From Bacillota bacterium (GTDB lineage: Bacteria; Bacillota; Clostridia; Christensenellales; CAG-138): a DNA stretch of 56,411 nt. Of the stretch, positions 7,977 through 18,565 are shown in pieces. The notes beneath the pieces were generated by a model. That model had not been told where the DNA came from. It was given only the letters and a program-made list of their open reading frames with translations, and did no database searches. Made by a program: the position numbers and the translations under genes. Within the stretch, counting starts at the first letter, position 1; each line of letters begins with the position of its first letter. Location of the stretch: the NCBI GenBank assembly GCA_023399275.1, contig JAEWQH010000111.1:1-56411 (forward strand), in the 5' to 3' direction.

Positions 7977-8003
7977 AGGCCGCCCCAAACGGGGCGGCCT
8001 TTG
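7977..8003. terminator. Bidirectional terminator ending riboswitch operon
   Basis: A perfect hairpin AGGCCGCCCC-AAAC-GGGGCGGCCT followed by TT lies between the HEPN gene and the convergent minus-strand membrane peptide gene. Confidence 0.85.
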
Positions 8004-8025
8004 CCGTATGCCGGAAAAAATCGCA

Positions 8026-8343
8026 TCAGCTTGCGGGGGTGGCGGCCGGCACCGGCGTATCAAACGCCTCCGAGCCAGGCTTGCTGGTCTCATGCGGCGA
8101 GACGGTATCCCGCAGATAATCCGCGCCTTGGTCAAGAAGACCCGCCGCATCCTCCGCGATGCCGGAATCCTGCATAAAATACAGAATCTCCTGCCAGGCT
8201 TCGCTGCCAAGCACATGCAGTTGACTGATGAGCCGCTCCAATTTGCCGCTGAGCAGATCCTTGCTGTCAAGATAGAACAGCACCGCCATCAGCAAAATGA
8301 GCAGCACCACCAGAAAGCCGATCAGGCGAAAAACAAACTTCAT
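8026..8343 (-). CDS. Hypothetical single-pass membrane protein
   Basis: A 105-residue protein with one N-terminal membrane helix (about residues 4-24, LIGFLVVLLILLMAVLF) and a charged and then Pro/Ala/Thr-rich tail (PVPAATPAS at the end) that probably lies outside the cell. No family recognised. The internal ATG at 8343 was chosen because GGAGGG lies 7 bp upstream. Confidence 0.65.
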   Translation of the reverse strand: MKFVFRLIGFLVVLLILLMAVLFYLDSKDLLSGKLERLISQLHVLGSEAWQEILYFMQDSGIAEDAAGLLDQGADYLRDTVSPHETSKPGSEAFDTPVPAATPAS

Positions 8344-8460
8344 CGATACTCCCTCCAAAAACAATCCGGGCAAGCAGGGCATCGCTCACCACCTACAGTA
8401 TACTACGATGCCTGCCTGCCTGCTGTGAATGTTGTGTAAAATCGGGGGGGGAGGCTCCGG

Positions 8461-9630
8461 TTACCCGATTTGCAGATACTCCGCGTTTGCGATCGCGGCC
8501 TCGATCATCTGCGAAAAATCGAGGAGCGATTCGCTGCGGCGGATATCCTCCAGCTTTGGCCGCGTGACGGGGTGCTGCGGCACAAACACGGTGCAGCAGT
8601 CCTCAAACGGGAGGATGGAGGTTTCGTAGGAGCCGATCGCCTTGGCGCGCGTGACGATCTCCTCTTTGTCGAATCCGATCAGTGGGCGAAAGACCGGCAG
8701 GGAGACCGCGTCGTTGGTCACGGTCAGGCTCTCGATGGTCTGGCTGGCCACCTGGCCGATGGATTCGCCGGTGATGAGCGCCTGCGCGCCGCAGGAGCGG
8801 GCGATGCGCTCGGATATCTGCATCATCAGCCGGCGCATGAGGACCGTCGTTTCGCTCTTCGGGCATTGTTCATAGATGGCGAGCTGGATTTCGGTAAACG
8901 GAACCAGATACAGGCCGACCTCGCCTGCATAGCCGGCGAGAATGCGCGTCAGATCGACCACCTTTTCCCGCGCGCGCTCACTGGTGTAGGGGTAGCTGTA
9001 GAAGTGCACGGCAGAAATGCGCACGCCGCGCTTTGCGATCATGTGCCCGGCGACGGGGCTGTCGATACCGCCGGAGATGAGCAGCATGGCATGGCCGTTG
9101 GTGCCGACCGGCATACCGCCTGCGCCGAGCTTTTCCTCGGCAAAGAGAAAGGCCTGCTCCTGACGAACCTCGACGCCGACGATAAAGTCCGGCTGATGCA
9201 CATCCACACGCAGGGCGGGAAACGCCTCCAGCAGCAACCCGCCCATGGTGCGGCAGATATCCTGCGAGCGCATGGCAAAGCGCTTGTCTGCGCGGCGCGC
9301 GATCACCTTAAAGCTCGCCTGCGGGAGCCCCTCGATCCGGCGGGCGACAAGCACCTTGGCCGCATCGACCATCCGCTCCCAATCCTTCTCCACCGCCAGC
9401 GCAGGGCTGACGGAATGGATGCCGAATACGCGGGTAAGGCGGTTTGCGGCGCCGTCCATCTGCTCGGCCGGAATGCCGAAAACGAACACGCGACCCTGCT
9501 CGCGAACCACCCGGACGGGCAACGGGCGCAGGGCGAGCGAGATGCGCTTCATCAAGCTGCGCTCGAAATAGGGGCGATTCAGCCCTTTGAGATGGATTTC
9601 CGCATAGCGGACGAGCATGACTGGTTCCAT
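8461..9630 (-). CDS. thiI: tRNA 4-thiouridine synthase ThiI
   Basis: A 389-residue ThiI, which adenylates uridine 8 of tRNA and inserts sulfur to form 4-thiouridine; it may also feed thiamine thiazole synthesis. It has the N-terminal ferredoxin-like and THUMP region (to about 165) and an ATP PP-loop SGGIDSPV at 186-193. There is no C-terminal rhodanese domain, as usual in Firmicutes. The ATG at 9630 has GGAG upstream; a TTG four codons earlier is less likely. A cysteine desulfurase gene lies 44 bp upstream on the same strand, the usual sulfur-donor pairing. Confidence 0.94.
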   Translation of the reverse strand: MEPVMLVRYAEIHLKGLNRPYFERSLMKRISLALRPLPVRVVREQGRVFVFGIPAEQMDGAANRLTRVFGIHSVSPALAVEKDWERMVDAAKVLVARRIEGLPQASFKVIARRADKRFAMRSQDICRTMGGLLLEAFPALRVDVHQPDFIVGVEVRQEQAFLFAEEKLGAGGMPVGTNGHAMLLISGGIDSPVAGHMIAKRGVRISAVHFYSYPYTSERAREKVVDLTRILAGYAGEVGLYLVPFTEIQLAIYEQCPKSETTVLMRRLMMQISERIARSCGAQALITGESIGQVASQTIESLTVTNDAVSLPVFRPLIGFDKEEIVTRAKAIGSYETSILPFEDCCTVFVPQHPVTRPKLEDIRRSESLLDFSQMIEAAIANAEYLQIG

Positions 9631-9674
9631 AGCGTTCTCCAAAACTGTAGTTTTTTCAGTGTTGAGCAGGGCGG

Positions 9675-10820
9675 CTACCTGCGCTGGAAGCGGCGAAGAA
9701 ATGCGACCTGCTCAGCAAGCGCCTGCGCCGCGGCATCCATCTCCTGCAGCGTATTGAAGGGGCTGAGGCTGAAGCGCAATGCGCTCTCGGCGCGCGCCCC
9801 CGATATACCCATCGCGGCCAGCACCCTGTTTTGCCCCTTTTTATGGGTGGAGCAGGCGCTGCCGGTGGAGACGCAGATCTGCCGCTCGGAGAGCGCGTTG
9901 ACCAGCACTTCGCCCCGAATGCCGGGGAAGGAGACGTTGAGGATATGCGGGGCGCCGTCCTCCGACGCGGGGCCGTTGACGAGCGCATCCGGGATTGCGC
10001 CGAGGTTTTTCCAGAGACGGAGTTTACAGGCGCGCATATGCGAAATCCACGCCTGCTGATGCGCCCGATACTGCGCCAGAGCGGCGTCCATCGCGAGGAT
10101 GGCGGGTACGTTTGTAGTGCCGGAGCGCAGGTTTCTTTCCTGCCCGCCGCCGATCTGCCCGCCCGCAAACCGGACGCCGCTTTTAACCAGCAGCGCGCCC
10201 ACGCCTTTCGGCGCGTGAAACTTATGCGCACTGACGCTATATAGATCAACGGGAGGCTTGGTGAACGGGAGCTTGCAAAACGCCTGGACCCCGTCCGAAT
10301 GCAGCAGCGCCGACGGCGCGCGGCGGCGAACCAGCGCGGCGATTGCGGCCAGGTCGTTGACTGCGCCGACCTCGTTGTTGACATGCATAACGCTCACCAG
10401 CGCGGTGTCCTGCGAAAGCGTTTCTGCCAGCGCGTCGAGATTCACCGAGCCGTCCGGACGGAGAGTGGCAAAGGCGATCTGCGTATCCGCCGCGCCGTCC
10501 AGCGAGCGGAAAACCTCGTATACCGAAGGGTGCTCTCCCGCGGATGCGACGATGTGCCTGCTGCCGCGCAGCGGCTTGAGCGCACCGAAGATCGCCATGT
10601 TGTTGGACTCCGTTCCGCCGGAGGTATAGAGCACTTCAACCGGCGCGCAACCAAACGCGTCGGCAAGGGCCGCGCGCGCGGAGTCGACCGCCTTTTCGAC
10701 GGCAACGGCCGGCCCGTAAGCAGCGGCGGGATTATAGAATTGCTCGGTCATGGCGCGGCAGGCCGCGTCCGCCGCCTCCGGCAGAACGCGCGTGGTCGCG
10801 CTGTTGTCGAGATAGATCAT
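9675..10820 (-). CDS. Cysteine desulfurase, IscS/NifS family
   Basis: A 381-residue PLP enzyme that removes sulfur from cysteine as a protein persulfide. It shows the start MIYLDNSATT, the PLP lysine at 200 (SVSAHKFHAPKG), GGGQERNLRSGT, and the active-site Cys 323 in STGSACSTHKKG. It precedes thiI in one transcript, so it probably supplies sulfur for tRNA thiolation, as in the Bacillus NifZ-ThiI pair. The ATG at 10820 has GGAG upstream; longer frames begin in non-coding sequence. Confidence 0.93.
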   Translation of the reverse strand: MIYLDNSATTRVLPEAADAACRAMTEQFYNPAAAYGPAVAVEKAVDSARAALADAFGCAPVEVLYTSGGTESNNMAIFGALKPLRGSRHIVASAGEHPSVYEVFRSLDGAADTQIAFATLRPDGSVNLDALAETLSQDTALVSVMHVNNEVGAVNDLAAIAALVRRRAPSALLHSDGVQAFCKLPFTKPPVDLYSVSAHKFHAPKGVGALLVKSGVRFAGGQIGGGQERNLRSGTTNVPAILAMDAALAQYRAHQQAWISHMRACKLRLWKNLGAIPDALVNGPASEDGAPHILNVSFPGIRGEVLVNALSERQICVSTGSACSTHKKGQNRVLAAMGISGARAESALRFSLSPFNTLQEMDAAAQALAEQVAFLRRFQRR

Positions 10821-10871
10821 CTGCTTCTCCGTAAAAACCTGCTGGGATACGCGCAAAAAGCGCGCATTGGC

Positions 10872-10877
10872 AGTATA
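10872..10877 (-). promoter_or_regulatory. Candidate -10 box for desulfurase-thiI operon
   Basis: On the minus strand TATACT lies about 50 bp before the desulfurase start codon. No good -35 is visible at 17 bp, so this is weak. Confidence 0.3.
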
Positions 10878-10976
10878 GCACAAAATGGCGCGCTTTGCTC
10901 TCCCCACCCTGATAAAAATCATGTTTTTGGGTGGGCTGTTGCGATTTGTCTGCGTTTTTTACCGCGCAGATCGGCG

Positions 10977-11945
10977 CTATGCGTTGAATTTTCCGCGCAG
11001 GTAGCCGTAGCCCTGCGCTTCCAGCTCTTCCAGCGGAACGAATCGCAGCGCGGCGCCGTTGATGCAATATCGCACGCCGTTTGGCGACTCGGGATCGCCC
11101 TCAAACACGTGCCCGAGGTGTGAATCTCCGGCGCGGGAGCGCACCTCCACACGCCGCATGCCGTGGCTCCCGTCCGCGCGCGCTACGATCACCGGCGGCT
11201 CGATCGGCTGCGTAAACGACGGCCAGCCGCAGGAGGAACGATACATATCGTCGGAGGTGAACAGCGGTTCGCCGGTGACGACGTCGACATACAGCCCGCG
11301 ACGGCTATTGCCATAGAGCGCGCTCGAAAACGGGCGCTCGGTTGCGCTCTGCTGCGTAACGGCGAATTGCTCCGGCGTTAAAAGCGCATGCAACTGTGCT
11401 TCATCCGGCCGCGGATAGCGCCCGGCGTCGATCGTTGCGCCGGAAAGGCGGGCGATCTCGTCGAGCGGAATGTGGCAGTAGCCGCCCGGATTTTTATCCA
11501 GATAGTCTTGATGGTAGGCCTCGGCGGGAAAAAAGTTGATGAGCGGGCCGATCTCCACGGCGAAGCCGGGTGTGCGCGCGCGCTCGACGGCTGCGATGCG
11601 CTCCACGACAGCGCGCGCCGCCTCGTCTGCATAATAGACACCCGCCTGATACTGCGTGCCGACGTCGTGCCCCTGACGATTGACCGCAGTCTTGTCCACC
11701 ACGGAAAAATAGGCGAACAGCAGATGATCCAGACTCACGCGCGCAGGATCGTAGACGACCCGCACCGTCTCTCGAAAACCGGTTTTTCCGGAGCAGACGA
11801 CCTCGTAGGTCGCGTCCCGCTCACCCGTGCCGTTGGCGTAGCCGCTCTCTGCGTCGAGCACGCCGAGGATGGACTGCATGAGCTTTTCCATGCCCCAGAA
11901 GCAGCCGCCTGCAAGGTAGATCGTATTGGATTGGGAGAGTTCCAT
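10977..11945 (-). CDS. msrAB: Bifunctional methionine sulfoxide reductase MsrA/MsrB
   Basis: A 322-residue fusion that repairs oxidised methionine. The MsrA domain comes first, with catalytic Cys 15 in GGCFWG and the conserved QYQAGVYY. The MsrB domain follows from about 185, with SSCGWPSF and catalytic Cys 294 in RYCINGAALRF; most MsrB proteins have RYCIN followed by S where this has G. The ATG at 11945 has AGGAG upstream. No signal peptide, so cytoplasmic. A small membrane protein gene lies 7 bp upstream on the same strand. Confidence 0.94.
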   Translation of the reverse strand: MELSQSNTIYLAGGCFWGMEKLMQSILGVLDAESGYANGTGERDATYEVVCSGKTGFRETVRVVYDPARVSLDHLLFAYFSVVDKTAVNRQGHDVGTQYQAGVYYADEAARAVVERIAAVERARTPGFAVEIGPLINFFPAEAYHQDYLDKNPGGYCHIPLDEIARLSGATIDAGRYPRPDEAQLHALLTPEQFAVTQQSATERPFSSALYGNSRRGLYVDVVTGEPLFTSDDMYRSSCGWPSFTQPIEPPVIVARADGSHGMRRVEVRSRAGDSHLGHVFEGDPESPNGVRYCINGAALRFVPLEELEAQGYGYLRGKFNA

Positions 11946-11952
11946 AAGCCGT

Positions 11953-12411
11953 TTACTCCTTCTGCGGCTGTGTGTTTGCCTGCCGCTGAAACAGCCGCCT
12001 GACCAGAAAGACGCCCAGCACGCCAAGCGCCGCAATGACGACGCCATATACCGCAACGGATGCGATGACGACGGCGAAGACCGCCTCGTTGATAGCCGCT
12101 GCGGCGGCGGTCAGATCGTATGCGCGCAGAAAGATCTGTGCGCAGGCAAGCGCCGCCAGCGCGGCGACGGCGCCCCAGCCGAACCACTTGCGAAATATGC
12201 GCGTAAGCAGGCTCGCGAGCACGAGCATCGCCAGCCCCAGCGCGACCAGGGGAAACAGCTGCACGAGCATCAGCGTATCAAACAGCAGAGCGCCGTTTTG
12301 GATGCTGCCGACGAGCGCGGAGGCGAGCGTAAACAGCACCGATCCACAGAGCAAAGCTGCGCCGGAAATGGCGAATACTTTGGCGAGCGCGGATGTTTGT
12401 CTTGCGTTCAA
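11953..12411 (-). CDS. Hypothetical four-helix membrane protein
   Basis: A 152-residue protein with four predicted membrane helices and a short basic end. I do not recognise the family. The start is a TTG at 12411, chosen because GGAGGTG lies 5 bp upstream; the longer open frame contains no ribosome binding site. It is probably cotranscribed with msrAB 7 bp downstream. A link with oxidative repair is only suggested by position. Confidence 0.65.
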   Translation of the reverse strand: MNARQTSALAKVFAISGAALLCGSVLFTLASALVGSIQNGALLFDTLMLVQLFPLVALGLAMLVLASLLTRIFRKWFGWGAVAALAALACAQIFLRAYDLTAAAAAINEAVFAVVIASVAVYGVVIAALGVLGVFLVRRLFQRQANTQPQKE

Positions 12412-12533
12412 GTCGGCACCTCCAATGATATGCAGGATACATACAGTATATAGGAAATCCGCGTGCATGAACAGCCAAAACGGCGGAAGGGGCACGGCGG
12501 AGGACAGATCTTTTCCAGCGGCGGCACGGGGTG

Positions 12534-12574
12534 CGAAAAACCCCGCTTCGTCCGTTTTGAACCAAAGAAGCGGG
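12534..12574 (-). terminator. Terminator for the lipoprotein gene
   Basis: On the minus strand CCCGCTTC (12567-12574) pairs with GAAGCGGG (12542-12549) and is followed by a run of T bases (GTTTTT). It lies downstream of the minus-strand lipoprotein gene. Confidence 0.75.
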
Positions 12575-12632
12575 ATCGACGGGAAGCAAAACGCTGGTTG
12601 ACGCGCGGGCGCGTGAGGGAATGAAAGCGCGA

Positions 12633-13205
12633 TCAGCCGCAGCAGGCGGCGAACGGCAGGTCGTTGTAGATGATGGGCAGCAGCACGTCCGTCAGTTGGT
12701 CGAAGTCCGTTTTGTCCGGCGTGTAGAACGAGTAGCGGATATCCTCATATTCCCACTCGGCCAGCGCGCCGCGCGCACCGCTGTCTATGGTGCGAACAAG
12801 CACGGTGACCTCGAAGCCGGGGCCTGCCAGATCAAGCGACTGCGGCAGGGGGTCGAACGTCTCATAGACACCGGAGATATCCTGCGTCGTTTGCTCCGCG
12901 CGGTAGGTGAATGTTTGCCCGTCGAGCGTAAAGACGATCTGCGCAAGCGTGCCGCCGATGATGCTGTAGACGGCGCTGTCAGCCTGTTGATGCGGCGTAA
13001 TGATGAAGCCGAGATCGGAGAAATCCGCGGCGCCGTCCACTTCGACGACCGGGTTCGGAAGCTGCGCCGGCTCTGCGGTCGGCTCTGCGGTGATGGTCGG
13101 CACAGGGGATCCGGCCGGCTGCGCAGATTGCTCTGCCGCGCTTTGGCACGCGGTGAGGACGAATACAAAGGCGGCGGCGAAGGCGATAAAAGCGGTCTTT
13201 TTCAT
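12633..13205 (-). CDS. Putative lipoprotein
   Basis: A 190-residue lipoprotein: MKKT, a hydrophobic stretch and the lipobox LTAC with Cys 20 as lipidated residue. A Pro/Glu/Thr-rich linker leads to a domain of about 140 residues (DLGFIITPHQ, YSIIGGTLAQIVFTLDGQTF) that resembles Firmicutes lipoprotein domains of the DUF4367 kind, though I am not sure. It ends in a CCG pair. AAAGGA precedes the ATG. Monocistronic, between its own terminator and the phage cassette. Confidence 0.75.
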   Translation of the reverse strand: MKKTAFIAFAAAFVFVLTACQSAAEQSAQPAGSPVPTITAEPTAEPAQLPNPVVEVDGAADFSDLGFIITPHQQADSAVYSIIGGTLAQIVFTLDGQTFTYRAEQTTQDISGVYETFDPLPQSLDLAGPGFEVTVLVRTIDSGARGALAEWEYEDIRYSFYTPDKTDFDQLTDVLLPIIYNDLPFAACCG

Positions 13206-13317
13206 AGTAGTTTATCCTTTCAGAGCTGCATTGCGGCTCCGGGCGGCGGCTTGGAAGTATGCCGTCCGCCTGAAATTATCCAATCATACCACAAAGCGGA
13301 CAAGGGAGAAAGTGACG

Positions 13318-13350
13318 AACGCACACGCGCGTCGGGGTGCGTTTATTTTT
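13318..13350 (+). terminator. Terminator-like hairpin upstream of phage cassette
   Basis: AACGCAC (13318-13324) and GTGCGTT (13337-13343) form a 7-bp stem followed by TTATTTTT. No plus-strand gene lies upstream, so it may insulate the phage cassette or act as an attenuator in its leader. The rest of 13206-13491 holds no gene I can support. Confidence 0.45.
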
Positions 13351-13491
13351 GGGGTGCACAGACATGAGTTATCGGAAACATGTAAATCGGGATTTCTCGT
13401 AATTTTCGATGGAGGTTGTGCTTTACGCTGTCTTTGGCGGCGGGAAACGCCTCGAAATACCTGCCGCCGCGCAAGAAAGGAGCACGAACGA

Positions 13492-13882
13492 ATGGAACCG
13501 GCCAAACCCAAGAACCTCAAGGGCAAGATCGAAGCGTATTTTGCCGCATGCGATGCGACGGCGGAGCGCGTTACGCTGAAAAACGGCGGCGTGACCATCC
13601 GCCAAACGCCGTATACGCTTGCTGGTCTGAGCGAGCACCTCGCCATACCGCAGGGCGAGATCCTCGCGAAAGGCCGGAAGGGGGAAGACGGCGCGGAGAA
13701 CCGGCACTTTGCCGACGCGCTCCGCAGGATTGGGCGCTACATCGTAGAGCACGCGCTGCTGGGGGAGCTCCAGTACAGCGTGGCTGCGAAACTGCTCGAG
13801 GAGCTTGGCACCGGCGAAAAACTGCCGCCGGGCGAGGAGGAGAGCAGGATCGTGATCGTGCTGGAGGACCGGGAAGGCTGGG

Positions 13883-13890
<8 letters not shown>
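13492..13890 (+). CDS. Phage terminase small subunit
   Basis: A 132-residue protein immediately before the large terminase gene. The N-terminal half (LKGKIEAYFAACDATAE, then IRQTPYTLAGLSEHLAI) looks like a DNA-binding helix-turn-helix of small terminases that recognise packaging sites; the sequence style matches Firmicutes prophage DNA-packaging proteins. The ATG at 13492 has AAAGGAG upstream. It overlaps the TerL start by 8 bp. Confidence 0.8.
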
Positions 13891-15229
<1,339 letters not shown>

Positions 15230-15257
15230 ACAGGGAATTTTCCAAGGAGGAAACGAT

Positions 15258-16895
15258 ATGAAAGGAACAGATCAAGGGCAGCGAAAGCGCGCGCTCTGCG
15301 AGAAAGCATACGGGCTGTTTCGCGAGTTTCGCGGGGCGTACACCGGCGAGTGGCAGCGGCTGGAGAACTGCGAACGGATGTACCGCGGCGACCACTGGCA
15401 CGATGTGCCGCGGCTGGATCGAAACGAGCCGCGCCCTGTGACGCCGATCATCCAGAGCACGGTGGAAAACATCAAGGCCGAGCTTTTGGACCGCGTGCCG
15501 GAGGCGGTGATCCTGCCGGAGAGCCCGATAGACGGGGACGTGGCGCGCGTGATCGAGGCCATCATCCGCCAGAACCACGACGCGGACGGCTACGTAAAGG
15601 AGTATCGAAATCTCGTGCACGACCTGCTGGTCGGCGGCTACTGCGTACAGGAGGTCGGCTACGACAACGCGCTCAACAGCGGGCTGGGCGGCGCTTTCAT
15701 CCGCTATGTGGACGCGAGGGGCATCCTGTTTGATCCGCTGGCGGCAGACGCCCAGGAGAGCCGCGCGGTATTCAAGATCTCGCTCAAAACACGGGAGTTC
15801 ATCCAATCCCGGTTTCCCGAATCCGCGCCGTTTCTCACGGCGGACGCATTCGGCACGCCGGACGCGGTGGAGGACGGAATCCTCCACGGAGACCGCAGCG
15901 GCGCGATGCTCTTTCTGGAGTATTGGTGGCGCGAGTACGATGCGCAGACGGAGCGCGCGAGCGTGCACATGGCGCAGATCGCCGGCAACCGCGTGCTCAG
16001 CGACAGCAGGGACACGAAGCCGAAGGGACTGTTTGAACACGGACTGTATCCGTTTCTGATCACGCCGCTGTTCGTGCGCAAGGGATCCTGTCTCGGCCTC
16101 GGGCTTGTGGACATGTTTGAAACGCAGCAAAGGTATGCGGACAAGCTCGACCAGATCGTGCTGAAAAACGCACTGATGGCGAGCCACAATAAGCTGCTCG
16201 TCACCGAGGCCAGCGGGTTTGACATCGAGGATCTTCGCGATTGGAGCCGCGAGGTGCACCGCGGCGAGAGCCTTGGCGGCGTGACGTGGTTCTCCACGCC
16301 TCCGCTGCCCGCCTACATCATCGGCTACATCGACAGCATCCGCGAGAGCATCAAGCAGGAGAGCGGTGCAAACGATTTTTCGCGCGGGATGGCGACGGGC
16401 GGCGTGACCGCGGCCTCCGCGATCGCCGCCATGCAGGAGATGAGCAACAAGCGCGCACGGATGATTGCGCGCATGCTCCATGAGAGCTTTCGCGATGCGG
16501 TGCGCCTCGAGATCGAGGTAGAGCGCGAATTCAACTTCTTCACGCGGCGGGTAAACGTCACGATTGACGGGGCGGTGCAGGAGCGTACCTTCGAAAGCGT
16601 TATGCTGATGCGCCGCGTGCCGGGCAACGCTCTGCTGCCGATCGAATTCTACATCTCGGTCAAGGCGCAGCAGGAGACGAAGTACTCCGCAATGAGCCAG
16701 AACGAACTGGCGCTCAAGATGCTGCAAAGCAGCATGATGACGCCCGCGCAGGCCGTAGAGCTCATGGTGTTTGAAGGAAAGGATCAGCTGCTCAAGCAGC
16801 TCAGGGAACAGAGCGAGCAGGCGGAAGCGCTCGCGGAACAACAGCAACAAAAGGCTCCCCCGCAAGACGCGGGCGGAGCGGGGAGGAACGCATGA
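15258..16895 (+). CDS. Phage portal protein, P22 type
   Basis: A 545-residue portal protein, the dodecameric ring through which DNA enters the capsid. The N-terminal part (WQRLENCERMYRGDHWHD) and NEPRPVTPIIQSTVENIKAE are typical of portal proteins of podovirus type; a long helical segment (AASAIAAMQEMSNKRARMIA) and a glutamine-rich C-terminal tail follow. The ATG at 15258 has AAGGAGG upstream. It overlaps the next gene by 4 bp (ATGA). Confidence 0.85.
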   Translation: MKGTDQGQRKRALCEKAYGLFREFRGAYTGEWQRLENCERMYRGDHWHDVPRLDRNEPRPVTPIIQSTVENIKAELLDRVPEAVILPESPIDGDVARVIEAIIRQNHDADGYVKEYRNLVHDLLVGGYCVQEVGYDNALNSGLGGAFIRYVDARGILFDPLAADAQESRAVFKISLKTREFIQSRFPESAPFLTADAFGTPDAVEDGILHGDRSGAMLFLEYWWREYDAQTERASVHMAQIAGNRVLSDSRDTKPKGLFEHGLYPFLITPLFVRKGSCLGLGLVDMFETQQRYADKLDQIVLKNALMASHNKLLVTEASGFDIEDLRDWSREVHRGESLGGVTWFSTPPLPAYIIGYIDSIRESIKQESGANDFSRGMATGGVTAASAIAAMQEMSNKRARMIARMLHESFRDAVRLEIEVEREFNFFTRRVNVTIDGAVQERTFESVMLMRRVPGNALLPIEFYISVKAQQETKYSAMSQNELALKMLQSSMMTPAQAVELMVFEGKDQLLKQLREQSEQAEALAEQQQQKAPPQDAGGAGRNA

Positions 16896-17335
16896 AATCC
16901 ATAAAAGATACGATGCAGCAGCGGCAAAGCGCCGCGGCGGACGTGCCTGCGGCAGGCGAACAGGCAAGCGATCCGGAGTTTGAGGCGCTGGTGGATGAAA
17001 TATCGGCATTGATGGGGCAGGGCAGACTGCCCGAGGGCTTCGATCTCGAGGCGGCGGCAAGTGACCCTGCGCTGATCGAGTTGATGCGCGAATACGGCGC
17101 GGGCGCGGGCATTCGCGTCTATGTGGCTGAGAAGCGCGCCGAAGAGGCGGAAAACAGCGCGATGGAGCGCGTGAGCGCCCGTGTGCGCGAGCGCGGCCAA
17201 CTGCCCAAGAGCACGCGCGGCGGCAGCGCTGCGCCGGCCGCGACAAACTACCGCGGCATGAGCGGCGAGGCCTTTCGTCAGCTTGTGCAGCAGATGAAGA
17301 AGACCGCCCGGGACGGCGGCAAAACCAGGCTTTAA
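16892..17335 (+). CDS. Probable phage scaffolding protein
   Basis: A 147-residue, charged, largely helical protein between portal and capsid genes, the place of the scaffolding protein in P22-like gene order. It has acidic helices (DPEFEALVDEISALMGQG), a middle (AEKRAEEAENSAMERVSARV) likely to form a coiled coil, and a basic end (KKTARDGGKTRL), like capsid-binding tails of scaffolds. No direct sequence match can be claimed. It overlaps the portal gene by 4 bp. Confidence 0.6.
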   Translation: MKSIKDTMQQRQSAAADVPAAGEQASDPEFEALVDEISALMGQGRLPEGFDLEAAASDPALIELMREYGAGAGIRVYVAEKRAEEAENSAMERVSARVRERGQLPKSTRGGSAAPAATNYRGMSGEAFRQLVQQMKKTARDGGKTRL

Positions 17336-17353
17336 GCCACAGGAGGAGACAAC

Positions 17354-18565
17354 ATGAGCAACAGCAACACTACGGTGAATACGGCCGGCACCACCTTTAG
17401 CAACAAGACGTTCTATGACCGCGCGCTGCTCGAGACCGCGAGAACCCGCCTTGTACACGCAAGCTACGGCCAGAAGCGCAGCATCCCCCGCAACAGCGGA
17501 AAGCGGGTGGAGTTTCGCCGCTACGAACTCTTTGCGCCGGATGCAAACGCTCTGGCGCTCGAAGAAGGCGTTACGCCCGCGGGGCAGAGCCTTGCTCAGA
17601 GCAAGATCGAAGCCGAGGTCAAGCAGTACGGCGCATATGTGGAGGTCAGCGACCTGCTGGATCTGACCAGCTTTGACCCCGTTTTGACGGAGAGCACAGA
17701 GTTGCTCGGCGAGCAGCTCGGCACCGTCGTGGAATGGATCACGCGCGACGCGATGTGCGCGGGGACCAACGTGCAGTATGCAAACGGCAAGACGAACCGC
17801 CTCGCGCTGGAAGCGGGGGATAAGCTCACGGTTACGGAGATCCGCAAGGCGGTGCGCTCGCTCAAAAAGGCGAAGGCGCGCATGTTCAACAACGCCGGTG
17901 AGGGCAGCGCACGCAAGCCGCATTTTGTTTGCATCTGTTCGCCGGATGCAACCTACGACCTGCAGAGCGACGCGCTTTGGCAGGACGTCTCCAAGTATTC
18001 CGACGTGGAGCAGATCTACTCTGGCGAGATCGGCCGGCTCTTTGGCGTGGTCTTCGTCGAAAGCACGGAAGCAAAAGTGTTTGGCCAGAGCGTATACACG
18101 AGCGTCGCCGCGCACACGGCGGGCAGCGCTGTGGTCACCCTGACGGACATGCCGGAAGCGGCCGCGCTGTATTTCGCCGCAGGCGCGAAGATCAAGATCG
18201 GCGCTACGGAATACACCGTTGCCTCTGCAAACGTCGCGGCCAAGAGCGTTACGCTCAGCGCGTCGGTCGCCAGCGCGATCTCTGCGGGCACGAAGGTCTA
18301 CAGCGAGGACGCGGGCAGCGTCGACGCCACCTCGAAAAAGGGGACGGATGTGCACGCGACGCTCGTCTTTGGCGCGGATGCCTACGGCGTGATCGACGTG
18401 GACGGGGAAGGCTGCCTGCAGACCATCGTCAAGCCCGTCGGCAGCGGCGGAGCGAGCGACCCGCTCGATCAGCGCGCAACGGTCGGCGCGAAGGTCGCGG
18501 CCTACACGGCGAAGATTCTCAATAACCTTTGGATCGTGCGCGTCGAGCACGGCGTTAGCCTGTAA
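17354..18565 (+). CDS. Major capsid protein, N4-gp56 family
   Basis: A 403-residue capsid protein with HK97 fold, matching the N4-gp56 family: AGTTFSNKTFYDRALLETA, then GQKRSIPRNSGKRVEFRRY, EEGVTPAGQ and AQYGAYVEVSDLLDLTS-like segments near the N-terminus. The region around residues 235-310 is Ala/Thr-rich and beta-strand-like and may be an inserted surface domain. Strong AGGAGG site; likely the most highly translated gene of the cassette. Confidence 0.9.
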   Translation: MSNSNTTVNTAGTTFSNKTFYDRALLETARTRLVHASYGQKRSIPRNSGKRVEFRRYELFAPDANALALEEGVTPAGQSLAQSKIEAEVKQYGAYVEVSDLLDLTSFDPVLTESTELLGEQLGTVVEWITRDAMCAGTNVQYANGKTNRLALEAGDKLTVTEIRKAVRSLKKAKARMFNNAGEGSARKPHFVCICSPDATYDLQSDALWQDVSKYSDVEQIYSGEIGRLFGVVFVESTEAKVFGQSVYTSVAAHTAGSAVVTLTDMPEAAALYFAAGAKIKIGATEYTVASANVAAKSVTLSASVASAISAGTKVYSEDAGSVDATSKKGTDVHATLVFGADAYGVIDVDGEGCLQTIVKPVGSGGASDPLDQRATVGAKVAAYTAKILNNLWIVRVEHGVSL

